Position numbers and translations under genes: made by a program. Of a DNA stretch of 13,427 nt, positions 6,081 to 13,153 are shown piece after piece; positions within the stretch are counted from its first letter, which is position 1, and each line of letters starts with the position of its first letter. This DNA comes from JBBTIS01 sp038059855 (GTDB lineage Bacteria; Elusimicrobiota; Elusimicrobia; JACQPE01), in assembly GCA_964357255.1 (NCBI GenBank), contig CAYHKQ010000063.1, positions 1 to 13,427 on the forward strand. The letters run 5' to 3'. A model generated the notes under the pieces. It was not told the DNA's origin. It saw only the letters and a program-made list of their open reading frames with translations, and made no database searches.

Positions 6081-7118
6081 TTATGCGTGGCGTTCCAAAA
6101 TTTCCTCAAAAGCTTTGCGCGACGGTCTTAAATCCGATTCCGCCAATTCAAACAGAGGACGCTCCGCGATATTTTCAATTTCCTGAAAATCCTTTTTCTT
6201 GGGATCAACATATAAAAGGCCAGTCAGAAGCTCCTCGGCCCGGCGGGCCTCGGCCACGACTTGCAACGCTTTAACGCGATTGGTGGGGTCGTAATCTTTA
6301 CCCAGCTTCTTTAAATAAAGCGATGAGCCGTCCGCCAAAACAACTTCTTTTACGGAACCCTCCGGATAGTCCACCTGGACTTCCTCGTAAAAAGGAACGA
6401 AGTCAAGCGCATGAACCGGAGTATCCCTCTTTTGGACGCTGGCGTAACTTTTAGTGGAACCTTCGTGATTATTGAAAGTTACACAAGGACTGATGATGTC
6501 TAAAAGGCAGGTTCCTTTATGGGCGATGGCGGCCTTAATCAAAGGAACCGCCTGCTTGGGGTCTCCGGAAAAGGTGCGCGCCACAAAGCTACACCCGAGT
6601 TCAAGCGCAATGCCGCAACAATCTATGGGCTCCATTTGATTAACCGCGCCCCACCTCTGCTTGGACCCCAAATCGGAGGTTGCGGAGAATTGCCCCTTGG
6701 TGAGCCCATAGACTCCATTATTTTCAATGATATAAATCATGGAAATATTGCGGCGGATGAGATGGCAAAACTGGCCCATGCCGATGGAAACGGTGTCGCC
6801 GTCGCCACTGACTCCAAGCACCAGAAGATCCCTGTTCGCCAATTTAGCGCCCGTAGCCACCGAAGGCATCCGCCCGTGAACGGCGTTTAAGCCGCAGGAG
6901 CGGCTCATAAAATAAGCCGGTGTTTTAGAAGAGCAACCAATGCCGCTCATTTTCGCCACACGGCAAGGATCCACCCCTGATTCATAAAACGCGTTGATGA
7001 TATGGCGGCTGATGGTGTCATGCCCGCAACCCGGGCAAAGAGTGGAGGCGGCGCCTTTATACGCCTCGATATCCAGGCCAAGGCGATTGCCGGCAGGTTT
7101 CGTTTTGATGTCAGCCAT
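6081..7118 (-). CDS. korB: 2-oxoacid:ferredoxin oxidoreductase, beta subunit
   Basis: Thiamine-diphosphate-binding subunit of a CoA-dependent 2-oxoacid:ferredoxin oxidoreductase (2-oxoglutarate type is most likely, pyruvate possible). CPGCGH at 28-33 and Cys62 (SGIGCSS) supply iron-sulfur ligands. GDGD at 105-108 with IENNGVYGLTKGQFS at 131-145 forms the TPP/Mg site, and SATSDLGSK is typical of the Kor-type group. At 345 residues it is slightly long, with an extra charged C-terminal tail from about residue 300. It pairs with korA 33 bases upstream, and no separate ferredoxin-like subunit is nearby. The ATG lacks a Shine-Dalgarno. A 14-codon frame starts over the korA stop and ends across the korB ATG, so coupling is possible. 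Exact substrate not determinable by eye. Confidence 0.9.
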   Translation of the reverse strand: MADIKTKPAGNRLGLDIEAYKGAASTLCPGCGHDTISRHIINAFYESGVDPCRVAKMSGIGCSSKTPAYFMSRSCGLNAVHGRMPSVATGAKLANRDLLVLGVSGDGDTVSIGMGQFCHLIRRNISMIYIIENNGVYGLTKGQFSATSDLGSKQRWGAVNQMEPIDCCGIALELGCSFVARTFSGDPKQAVPLIKAAIAHKGTCLLDIISPCVTFNNHEGSTKSYASVQKRDTPVHALDFVPFYEEVQVDYPEGSVKEVVLADGSSLYLKKLGKDYDPTNRVKALQVVAEARRAEELLTGLLYVDPKKKDFQEIENIAERPLFELAESDLRPSRKAFEEILERHA

Positions 7119-7151
7119 AAAAATTGACGGGGTGAATCAAAATATAAAAAA

Positions 7152-8984
7152 TCATTCCCCTCCCTCCATTCCCACGGGAGCGGTTTCCGCCGCTTCGCGG
7201 TGTTTGTTGTGCACGCCCTCGACAATGGCTTCGGTGGGCACAGGAAATCCGCTGTAATGAAGAATGGGCTTGATTTTCATGGCTTCGCGGCCGATTTCCA
7301 TTTTTAAAATTCCAAGCATCTGAGCGTCTCGATTTTGCTCAACGATAAAAACCTTTTCATGCTTCTTAAGAAAATCCCTAATGGGTTCAACGGCAAAAGG
7401 AAAGGCTCGAATTTTCAGATAGCTGGTTTTAAGGCCCCCGGCAGTCAATAAATCACGAGCCTCGGCCATGGCTTGATCCGAGGACCCGTAGGCGATAATC
7501 CCCACCTTGGCGCCTGGCACAAGATTCACCTCCGATGGCGGCATCTCCTTTCTGGCCGTCTCAAACTTAACGAGCAAACGATCTAAAACCCGCTGATAGT
7601 CAAGGCCGTCCTCGGTGTACGCCGCGCGCTCGTTATGTCCGCTACCGCGCGTAAAATAAGCCGCCGCGGCGTGAGGATTGCCCGGGTATGTCCGATAGCA
7701 AATTCCGTCGCCGTCAACATCGCGATAACGCTCGAATTTCCCCAAGCGCTTGATTTGCTCCTCGGTTAAAACCTTGCCTCGATCAAAAGGTTTGGCTGGA
7801 TATTCAAAACGGTCCGTTAGCCAAACGTTCATGCCGAGATCGAGATCGCTCAAGACAAAAACGGGGGTTTGAAATCGGTCGGCCAAATCAAAAGCCAACA
7901 TTCCAAATTCATAACACTCCTCGACGGTCGAAGGAATCAATAAAAGATGCTTGGTGTCGCCATGAGAGAGATACGCCGCGGCCAGCAAATCGCCCTGGGC
8001 CGTTCTGGTGGGAAGACCCGTCGAAGGGCCGATGCGCTGAACATTAAAAATGACAAAAGGCACCTCGGCGTAATATCCATAGCCGACAAATTCGCTCATC
8101 AAGGACATGCCGGGCCCGCTGGTGCCGGTCATGGCCCGCGCCCCGCACCAGCCCGCCCCAAGCGCCATGCCAACGGCGGCAATCTCATCCTCGGCCTGAA
8201 CGAAGGCGTAATTTTTCCTTCCGGAATCATCCCTTCTATATTGCTCCATCAACTCTTCCAATGATTCGCTCAAGGAACTCGCCGGCGTAATCGGATACCA
8301 GGCGGCCACGGTGCAACCGCCAAAAAGCGCTCCCATGGCCGAGGCCGTATTACCCTCAATTAAAATCTTGCCCTCGGTCTTGTCGAGACGCGAGAGGCCG
8401 TAAGGATCGCGTTTTTGAAAATTCTCCCTGACATACTTTCGCCCAATTTCAACGGCGTCCGTGTTGACATTGACGGCCTTCTCCTTGCTACGCAGTTGAT
8501 GGCGGAGCGCCTCTTCAATGGCGAGTTGTTCAATGCCCAAGAGTTCGGCTAATACGCCCACGTAAATCATATTCGTCAACGGTTTTTTAAGCTTAAAATC
8601 TGAAATTTGATGGGCGGCAAGCCGGGCAAAGGGGACGGGATAATAAATCAAATCATCGCGCTTGGCCGCGGCGCTCAAGGCCCATTCCGATTCATAAATA
8701 ACCACCCCACCGGAATCAACGCGCGCCACGTCATGAATAAAGGTGGCCGGATTTAACGCCGTCAAAATATCAACCCTGCGGCGGCGGGCCAGATAGCCGT
8801 CTTTATTGACGCGGATTAAATACCAGGTCGCAAGTCCCATAATATTGGATGGAAAAACATTCTTAGGCCCCACCGGAATGCCCATGCGGTAGATGGCTTT
8901 GGTTAAAACGAGATTCGATGTCTGCGACCCCGAACCATTGACTGTGGCAATCTCAATGGTGAAATCGTTGATGATTTGTAACAT
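7152..8984 (-). CDS. korA: 2-oxoacid:ferredoxin oxidoreductase, fused gamma-alpha subunit
   Basis: A 610-residue fusion. The N-terminal gamma domain (about residues 8-185) begins with IEIATVNGSGSQTSN, the CoA-related glycine loop. The alpha domain (about 205-600) contains YPITPASSLSE at 230-240, FVQAEDEIAAVGMALGAGW, the TGTSGPGMSLMSEF block from 286 and QRIGPSTGLPTRTAQGDL from 316. This gamma-alpha order with a separate beta gene defines the two-subunit KorAB class. With KorB it decarboxylates a 2-oxoacid to acyl-CoA while reducing ferredoxin, or runs in reverse for carboxylation. The ATG and first codons lie inside the outer arm of palindromic element 2, and no Shine-Dalgarno precedes the start. 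The gene is intact. Confidence 0.92.
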   Translation of the reverse strand: MLQIINDFTIEIATVNGSGSQTSNLVLTKAIYRMGIPVGPKNVFPSNIMGLATWYLIRVNKDGYLARRRRVDILTALNPATFIHDVARVDSGGVVIYESEWALSAAAKRDDLIYYPVPFARLAAHQISDFKLKKPLTNMIYVGVLAELLGIEQLAIEEALRHQLRSKEKAVNVNTDAVEIGRKYVRENFQKRDPYGLSRLDKTEGKILIEGNTASAMGALFGGCTVAAWYPITPASSLSESLEELMEQYRRDDSGRKNYAFVQAEDEIAAVGMALGAGWCGARAMTGTSGPGMSLMSEFVGYGYYAEVPFVIFNVQRIGPSTGLPTRTAQGDLLAAAYLSHGDTKHLLLIPSTVEECYEFGMLAFDLADRFQTPVFVLSDLDLGMNVWLTDRFEYPAKPFDRGKVLTEEQIKRLGKFERYRDVDGDGICYRTYPGNPHAAAAYFTRGSGHNERAAYTEDGLDYQRVLDRLLVKFETARKEMPPSEVNLVPGAKVGIIAYGSSDQAMAEARDLLTAGGLKTSYLKIRAFPFAVEPIRDFLKKHEKVFIVEQNRDAQMLGILKMEIGREAMKIKPILHYSGFPVPTEAIVEGVHNKHREAAETAPVGMEGGE

Positions 8985-9119
8985 TTTAGCCGTCTGAAGC
9001 TTTAATCAGCATTGTCATTCCGGCGAAAGCCGGAATCCAGACCCTTAATTGAAGACTAAGAGCCTGGATACCGGCTTTCGCCGGTATGACAGAACTTCAA
9101 ACCGCTAAAGTCTTACAAA
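8975..9119. repeat. Composite palindromic element 2 (145 bp), between the dehydrogenase and korA
   Basis: Nested inverted repeat built like element 1. The outer arms 8975-8999 and 9095-9119 match at 21 of 25 positions and carry the motif CTTCARACSGCTAAA. The inner arms 9013-9040 and 9064-9091 (28 bases) are complementary except at two positions, around a 23-base loop. Each inner arm is itself a hairpin with a GAAA/TTTC tip: ATTCCGGC-GAAA-GCCGGAAT in one, and ATACCGGC-TTTC-GCCGGTAT in the other. The core resembles a palindromic repeat I recall from many bacterial genomes (CATTCCGGCGAAAGCCGGAA). The left outer arm contains the korA start codon. No T-run follows on the minus strand, so it is not an obvious terminator. 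Confidence 0.88.
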
Positions 9120-9140
9120 AATTCCTTTTTCACCGCTCGA

Positions 9141-10406
9141 TCAAAAAGCATTCAATCCCGTAATCTGCCGCCCTACGATAAAAGTGTGGACCTGATGGGT
9201 CCCTTCGTATTTTTTAACGACTTCAAGGTGCCGCGAATGCCGTCCGGAATGATACGCGTCAAACGTGAAAACATCGGCCGGTAGGAGCTCTACGCATATT
9301 TTAGCCACATCGAGGGCCTTGGCCACGTTGTTGTATTTAGCCAGGGAAACATGAACGTAGGACAAACGCCCCTCGTGCGCTAAACGCCCAAGATGATAGG
9401 CCACAAGCTGAGCGTTCTCGATCTCATTTAAACACCATACAAGGTTTCGCTGAATCTCCTGTTTGCCGGCCAAGGGAACGCCGAACATTTCCCGCTCACG
9501 AGTCGTTTTAATCACTTCTTGAAGGCAGGCTCGCGCCGCGCCGATGACGCCCCAGCAAATCCCGTAACGGGCCTGCGTCAGGCAGGAAAGAGGCGGGGCC
9601 AAGTCCTTGCCGGAGGGCCGCGCGGTGCCGGGCAAAAGATTCTCCCCGGGAATTTCGCAGGATGCGAACGCCAGCGTCGAAGCCACGCCCGGACGGAAGG
9701 TCCATTTCTCCTCAGAGCGATGAGAAAACCCCGGCCGGCCTTTTTCCACCAAAAAGCCTCGAATTCCATCATTAGTCTTGGCCCAAACAACGGCGATATC
9801 GGCGAATCCATTGGTAATCCAGACCTTAGTGCCGCTCAAAATCCATGCCGCGCCCGAGGCCACGGCGGTCGTCTTCATGTTGCCGGGGTCCGAACCCCCC
9901 TGGGGTTCCGTCAAACCAAAGCATCCGATGGCTTCTCCCCGATGCAGGGGCCCGATCCATTTCTTCTTCTGTTGCTCAGAACCGTATCTGTAAATGGCGT
10001 ACATGACCAAGGAGCTTTGCACCGAAGCGACGCTACGCAAGGTCGAATCGCCTGCCTCCAATTCGCGCATGGCAACGCCGTAGGAGACGTAGGAAACGGG
10101 CTCGAAATCCGGCTCGTCAATGTAACGGCCAATATCTTTAAGATTCAAGCCAAAAAGCCCCATGTGTTTGGACACCTTCTTGGCCGTGTCGCGAATCATC
10201 GCTTCGTGATTTAGATAGGGTGAAATATCGCCGCGATCCCAACGCTGAATATTGGGCAAAATTTCTTTTGCGACAAAAGCGCGCGCCGCGTCCCGCACTA
10301 CGCGTCCTTCCTCGCTCAAATAAGAATCGTCCAGCAAATAAAAATCGTCGGCCGTGGGCTCCGGCAACTTGGCGGTGGCGCAAACCCGATCCACGGAGCT
10401 AGCCAT
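9141..10406 (-). CDS. gcdH: Acyl-CoA dehydrogenase, glutaryl-CoA dehydrogenase type
   Basis: FAD-dependent acyl-CoA dehydrogenase of 421 residues. CFGLTEPQGGSDPGNMKT (162-179), GTKVWITNG (192-200) and QARYGICWGVIGAA (278-291) are family motifs. It aligns best by eye with human glutaryl-CoA dehydrogenase: RELEAGDSTLRSVASVQSSL keeps the residues corresponding to the glutaryl-carboxylate contacts Glu87, Arg94 and Ser95 (here Glu117, Arg124, Ser125). YEGTHQVH gives the catalytic base Glu401, and the end GRQITGLNAF matches. Oddities are a short insertion near residues 92-105 (GRYIDEPDFEPVSY) and LLPADVF at 374-380 where the flavin-contacting Gly-Gly-Asn-Gly usually stands. The product may be crotonyl-CoA plus CO2, or glutaconyl-CoA in a non-decarboxylating form. 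The ATG overlaps the epimerase stop by eight bases. Confidence 0.85.
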   Translation of the reverse strand: MASSVDRVCATAKLPEPTADDFYLLDDSYLSEEGRVVRDAARAFVAKEILPNIQRWDRGDISPYLNHEAMIRDTAKKVSKHMGLFGLNLKDIGRYIDEPDFEPVSYVSYGVAMRELEAGDSTLRSVASVQSSLVMYAIYRYGSEQQKKKWIGPLHRGEAIGCFGLTEPQGGSDPGNMKTTAVASGAAWILSGTKVWITNGFADIAVVWAKTNDGIRGFLVEKGRPGFSHRSEEKWTFRPGVASTLAFASCEIPGENLLPGTARPSGKDLAPPLSCLTQARYGICWGVIGAARACLQEVIKTTREREMFGVPLAGKQEIQRNLVWCLNEIENAQLVAYHLGRLAHEGRLSYVHVSLAKYNNVAKALDVAKICVELLPADVFTFDAYHSGRHSRHLEVVKKYEGTHQVHTFIVGRQITGLNAF

Positions 10407-11484
10407 TGCCGGACACCGCCGGCTTCTTGCCGAGGCTGATTTTTTCGATCCGATCGAGATGAGTCTCGATCCAGGACAGCATTCGATCTAAACCCGTTTC
10501 AATGGAAACCTTGGGATGCCAGCCGAAATCATTTTTGAGCTGTCCGATATCGGAGACATAAATCTTTTGGTCCCCCGGCCTCCAGGCCGAAAATCGGAGC
10601 GAAATTTTTTTCTTGAGCCTGCTTTCCAAAATCCCCGCAAGCTCTAAAAGGCTGAGCGCCTGATGCTTCCCGCCGCCGACGTTGTAGACCTTTCCCCGAC
10701 AGACTTTCGGATTTTTATAAAGAATATCCATCAGCCGAATCAAGTCTTCAACATAAAGAATATCCCGCACCTGTTTACCGTCGCCGTAAATGTTAATAGG
10801 CCGATTGAGATATGCCCGGATTCCGAAATGGGCCACCCATCCCTGATCCTCGATGCCGTATTGATGCGAACCGTAAATGCATGAATTACGCAAAACCACG
10901 GTGGGGATCCCGTAAATGGAACAATAGTCCTTTACATACTGATCCGCGGCCCCCTTGGAGCATCCATAGGGCGAATGAAAATCCAACTGTTGAGTCTCGG
11001 CGATAGCCTCATTGGCGTTTGAGAGCTTATAGCGCGTTGCGTCCGGGATCGTCGGCACGGACGCGAGATTTCCGTACACCTTATTTGTAGACGTAAAAAT
11101 AAACAAACGCGGTCTCTTTGTTTTTGAAAAATTACGGACGGCTTCGAGCAGGTTGAAAGTGCCCAGCAAATTAACCTCTAAGTCATGTCTTGGATTAATA
11201 ACCGAATCCGTGACCGCCACCTGGGCGGCGAGATGAATCACCAAATCGGCGCGCCCTTTAACACAAGATAACGCCTTGGCGATGTCTTTGGGCTTTCGCA
11301 CATCGCCCCGAACAAACGTCAAATTTGAATGAGATTTAAGTTCATTGAGATTGACGCCCACGCCGGAGCGCGCCAGGTTGTCCAAAACCACCACATTCCA
11401 ACGCTTGTCTAAAAAATGCCTAGCCGCGTGAAATCCGATAAATCCGGCGCCCCCGGTGATAAAAGCGCAAGGCCTTGTAGACAT
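10399..11484 (-). CDS. NAD-dependent sugar-nucleotide epimerase, CDP-paratose 2-epimerase-like
   Basis: Extended short-chain dehydrogenase of 361 residues. The N-terminal NAD loop is GGAGFIG (11-17), followed by VVLDNLARSG and RGDVRK. The active site reads TSTNKVYG (131-138) and Tyr173-x3-Lys177 within QLDFHSPYGCSKGAADQY (166-183). The STNKVYG and HSPYGCSKGAADQY blocks, together with EDQGWVAHF (212-220) and GKQVRDILYVEDL, are those I recall from the Salmonella/Yersinia CDP-tyvelose (CDP-paratose 2-) epimerase rather than from UDP-glucose epimerases. The substrate is inferred. No other deoxysugar gene is in view, so its place between nuoN and a dehydrogenase is unusual. The ATG comes three bases after the nuoN TAA without a Shine-Dalgarno, suggesting coupling. 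Confidence 0.85.
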   Translation of the reverse strand: MSTRPCAFITGGAGFIGFHAARHFLDKRWNVVVLDNLARSGVGVNLNELKSHSNLTFVRGDVRKPKDIAKALSCVKGRADLVIHLAAQVAVTDSVINPRHDLEVNLLGTFNLLEAVRNFSKTKRPRLFIFTSTNKVYGNLASVPTIPDATRYKLSNANEAIAETQQLDFHSPYGCSKGAADQYVKDYCSIYGIPTVVLRNSCIYGSHQYGIEDQGWVAHFGIRAYLNRPINIYGDGKQVRDILYVEDLIRLMDILYKNPKVCRGKVYNVGGGKHQALSLLELAGILESRLKKKISLRFSAWRPGDQKIYVSDIGQLKNDFGWHPKVSIETGLDRMLSWIETHLDRIEKISLGKKPAVSGNG

Positions 11485-11487
11485 AAA

Positions 11488-12915
11488 TTAAAACCGCGCC
11501 AAGGCCAGCAATGGCTTGGGGTAGAATCCCAAAACCAAGGTGCCTAAAACCAAGACAAGAATCGTCATGGCCAATATGGGAGCATTGAAAACGCGCCCCG
11601 AGGGCGCAGTCTCGATAAAAAACATACGGTAGACAATTCGCAGATAATAGTAAACGCCGATCACCGAGTTCAAGGCTCCGATCAAAGCCACCCACCAGGC
11701 CCAATGAACCGCCAGGGCGCCGGCGAAAATAAGATACTTGGCCACAAATCCCACCATCGGCGGCAGTCCGGCCAGCGAAAGAAGAAATACGGTAAAAGTC
11801 AACGCGAAAGGCAGATGCCGCGCGGCCAGACCATCGCAAGAGCCCAAATCATAAGAACCGGCGCGTTTGGCCGCCCAAAAAACGCAGGCAAAAGCGCCAA
11901 AATTCATAAAAAGATACGCGAATCCATAGAACAAAATGGCGGCGCTCCCCAAAGCCGTTGCCGCGACTATCCCGATCATCATATAGCCTGCCTGGGCGAT
12001 AGAGGAATACGCCAACAGGCGCTTTAAGTCCGTTTGATGTATGGCCGAAAGGTTCCCCACCGTCATCGTCAGCACGGCAAGAACGGCGAAAACCATTTTT
12101 AATTCAGCCATGCGCGAAAGCGATTGCGCGCCATCCCAAGCCGTGCTTGCCAGGGTGGCCAAAACAGCCAAGCTCGCCAGTTTGGGAACGACGGAAAGGT
12201 ATGCGGTTATCGGGGTCGGCGCGGATTGATATGCGTCGGGAACCCAAAAATGAAACGGAACGATTGAAGCCTTAAACCCAAAGGAAACCAACGCCAACAA
12301 AAGACCGGCCAAGGCCAGCGGCGCCAAGGAAATTTCGCCCGAAACCGCCCAGTCGAGCCTGCCTAGAGCGGCAAAACCCGTGCCACCCGTGGCGCTGTAA
12401 TAAAGAGAAATTCCATAAAGCGCAATGGCCGCGGAAAACGCTCCCACTAAAAAATATTTCAAGGCCCCCTCGATCATCGCCATTTCACGCCGTTCAAAAG
12501 CGACGAGGATAAATGAAGAGATGGAAACAAGCTCGATGGAAACGAAGGCATAAAGAAAATCCCTGCTTTTAACAAGAAGCAGGCATCCTGCCGTAGCGAA
12601 TAGCAGTAAGGCAAGATAGGTCCCCCAATGATTTTTCAGGGTTTCGTCCTCCTGGCTCAAGGCAACGGTAATGGTCAAACCAAAAAGGATAAGAAGGGAA
12701 AACCCCACGGTCAATCCCTCGTAGGAAAAAAACTCAGACATCCCCGACTCGGCATGGGGCGCAACGGCAAGCAAAGCGATGGCCCCTGCCGTTGCGGCAT
12801 AGGCCACGGCCGCGCCAAGCGAACGGCGCAAATCCTTGGCCATGTCAAGCCCCAGCAAAAGCAGGCCACCCAGAGAAATCAAAACTTCCGGGCCAAAAAA
12901 AACCAAGCTTGTCAT
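11488..12915 (-). CDS. nuoN: NADH-quinone oxidoreductase subunit N
   Basis: Antiporter-like membrane subunit of respiratory complex I, with about 13-14 hydrophobic helices. Proton-path residues expected from the family are visible: Glu128 (SIELVSISSF), Lys153 (EGALKYFLVGAF), Lys215 in FKASIVPFHFWVPDAYQSAPTP, Lys245 (VVPKLA) and a late lysine in GFVAKYLIF. From the ATG at 12915 the protein is 475 residues, typical for NuoN, and begins MTSLVFFGPEVLISLGG as expected. The frame stays open to 13095, but those 60 extra codons do not look like NuoN. nuoN usually follows nuoM, but here it is the first gene after a divergent toxin-antitoxin promoter. No Shine-Dalgarno is seen. An eight-codon frame ends on the ATG as ATGA. 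Confidence 0.93.
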   Translation of the reverse strand: MTSLVFFGPEVLISLGGLLLLGLDMAKDLRRSLGAAVAYAATAGAIALLAVAPHAESGMSEFFSYEGLTVGFSLLILFGLTITVALSQEDETLKNHWGTYLALLLFATAGCLLLVKSRDFLYAFVSIELVSISSFILVAFERREMAMIEGALKYFLVGAFSAAIALYGISLYYSATGGTGFAALGRLDWAVSGEISLAPLALAGLLLALVSFGFKASIVPFHFWVPDAYQSAPTPITAYLSVVPKLASLAVLATLASTAWDGAQSLSRMAELKMVFAVLAVLTMTVGNLSAIHQTDLKRLLAYSSIAQAGYMMIGIVAATALGSAAILFYGFAYLFMNFGAFACVFWAAKRAGSYDLGSCDGLAARHLPFALTFTVFLLSLAGLPPMVGFVAKYLIFAGALAVHWAWWVALIGALNSVIGVYYYLRIVYRMFFIETAPSGRVFNAPILAMTILVLVLGTLVLGFYPKPLLALARF

Positions 12916-12944
12916 GACCGGCGTTTTCTGTTTTCCATGTATTG

Positions 12945-12960
12945 CTTTAGCGGTCTGAAA
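12945..12960 (-). repeat. Solitary copy of the element-terminal motif upstream of nuoN
   Basis: The minus strand reads TTTCAGACCGCTAAAG, one or two bases from each version of the motif that ends elements 1 and 2 (CTTCARAYSGCTAAAG). It lies 30 bases upstream of the nuoN ATG in the same orientation as the gene. I find no inverted partner nearby. It may be a remnant of a third element, a shared regulatory site, or chance. Confidence 0.45.
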
Positions 12961-13033
12961 CTCTCCTTCATCCCACCCCCGATTCGTCGCACCGGCTTTC
13001 GGAATAAGGAAACCCAATAGTTGCCAAAAATCA

Positions 13034-13042
13034 ATCATATCA
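13034..13042 (-). promoter_or_regulatory. Possible extended -10 promoter for nuoN
   Basis: The minus strand reads TGATATGAT, fitting TGnTATnAT. No good -35 hexamer lies 16-18 bases upstream. A start near 13027 would give a leader of about 110 bases before the nuoN ATG and would exclude the upstream 60-codon open stretch. Weak evidence; offered because the divergent gene pair requires a promoter in this interval unless transcription enters from outside. Confidence 0.25.
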
Positions 13043-13088
13043 AAACTTGATTCCCAGGCTGACTCTTTGAATGTGATTCGTGCCATCC

Positions 13089-13117
13089 TTGACAAGGCAA
13101 CATTTACGTACTAGAAT
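13089..13117 (+). promoter_or_regulatory. Sigma-70 promoter of the toxin-antitoxin operon
   Basis: TTGACA (13089-13094), a 17-base spacer and TAGAAT (13112-13117): a perfect -35 and a five-of-six -10 at ideal spacing. Transcription should begin near 13124. This places the ATG at 13118 outside the transcript and supports 13154 as the antitoxin start. Confidence 0.8.
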
Positions 13118-13139
13118 ATGTACGTACAGGATAACGTAC
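13105..13139 (+). promoter_or_regulatory. Probable autoregulatory operator of the toxin-antitoxin operon
   Basis: TACGTAC (13105-13111) and GTACGTA (13120-13126) form a perfect seven-base inverted repeat whose eight-base spacer (TAGAATAT) is the -10 box. A third ACGTAC lies at 13134-13139, so the hexamer recurs at 13106, 13122 and 13134. Phd/YefM antitoxins are known to bind palindromes over their own promoter, and this layout fits such repression. Binding here is inferred, not shown. Confidence 0.65.
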
Positions 13140-13153
13140 ATTTAAAAGGAGCG

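Noticed and set aside
9013..9091. Element 2 core as a Rho-independent terminator for the dehydrogenase gene
   Set aside because: The stem is strong but no T-run follows in the direction of transcription, and the arms are two hairpins in inverted orientation, as in dispersed repeats.
9519..10214. 231-codon open frame on the plus strand opposite the acyl-CoA dehydrogenase
   Set aside because: It lies wholly inside a gene with unmistakable family motifs, has no ribosome binding site I could see, and its translation has no recognisable domain. Long antisense frames are expected in this codon usage.
12916..13095. 60-codon N-terminal extension of nuoN from a TTG at 13095
   Set aside because: The residues do not resemble NuoN, the protein from the 12915 ATG already has the normal length and start, and the extension would run into the toxin-antitoxin promoter.
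13118..13153. Antitoxin start at the ATG at 13118
   Set aside because: That codon lies next to the -10 box and before the predicted transcription start. The ATG at 13154 has a purine-rich site and matches family N-termini.
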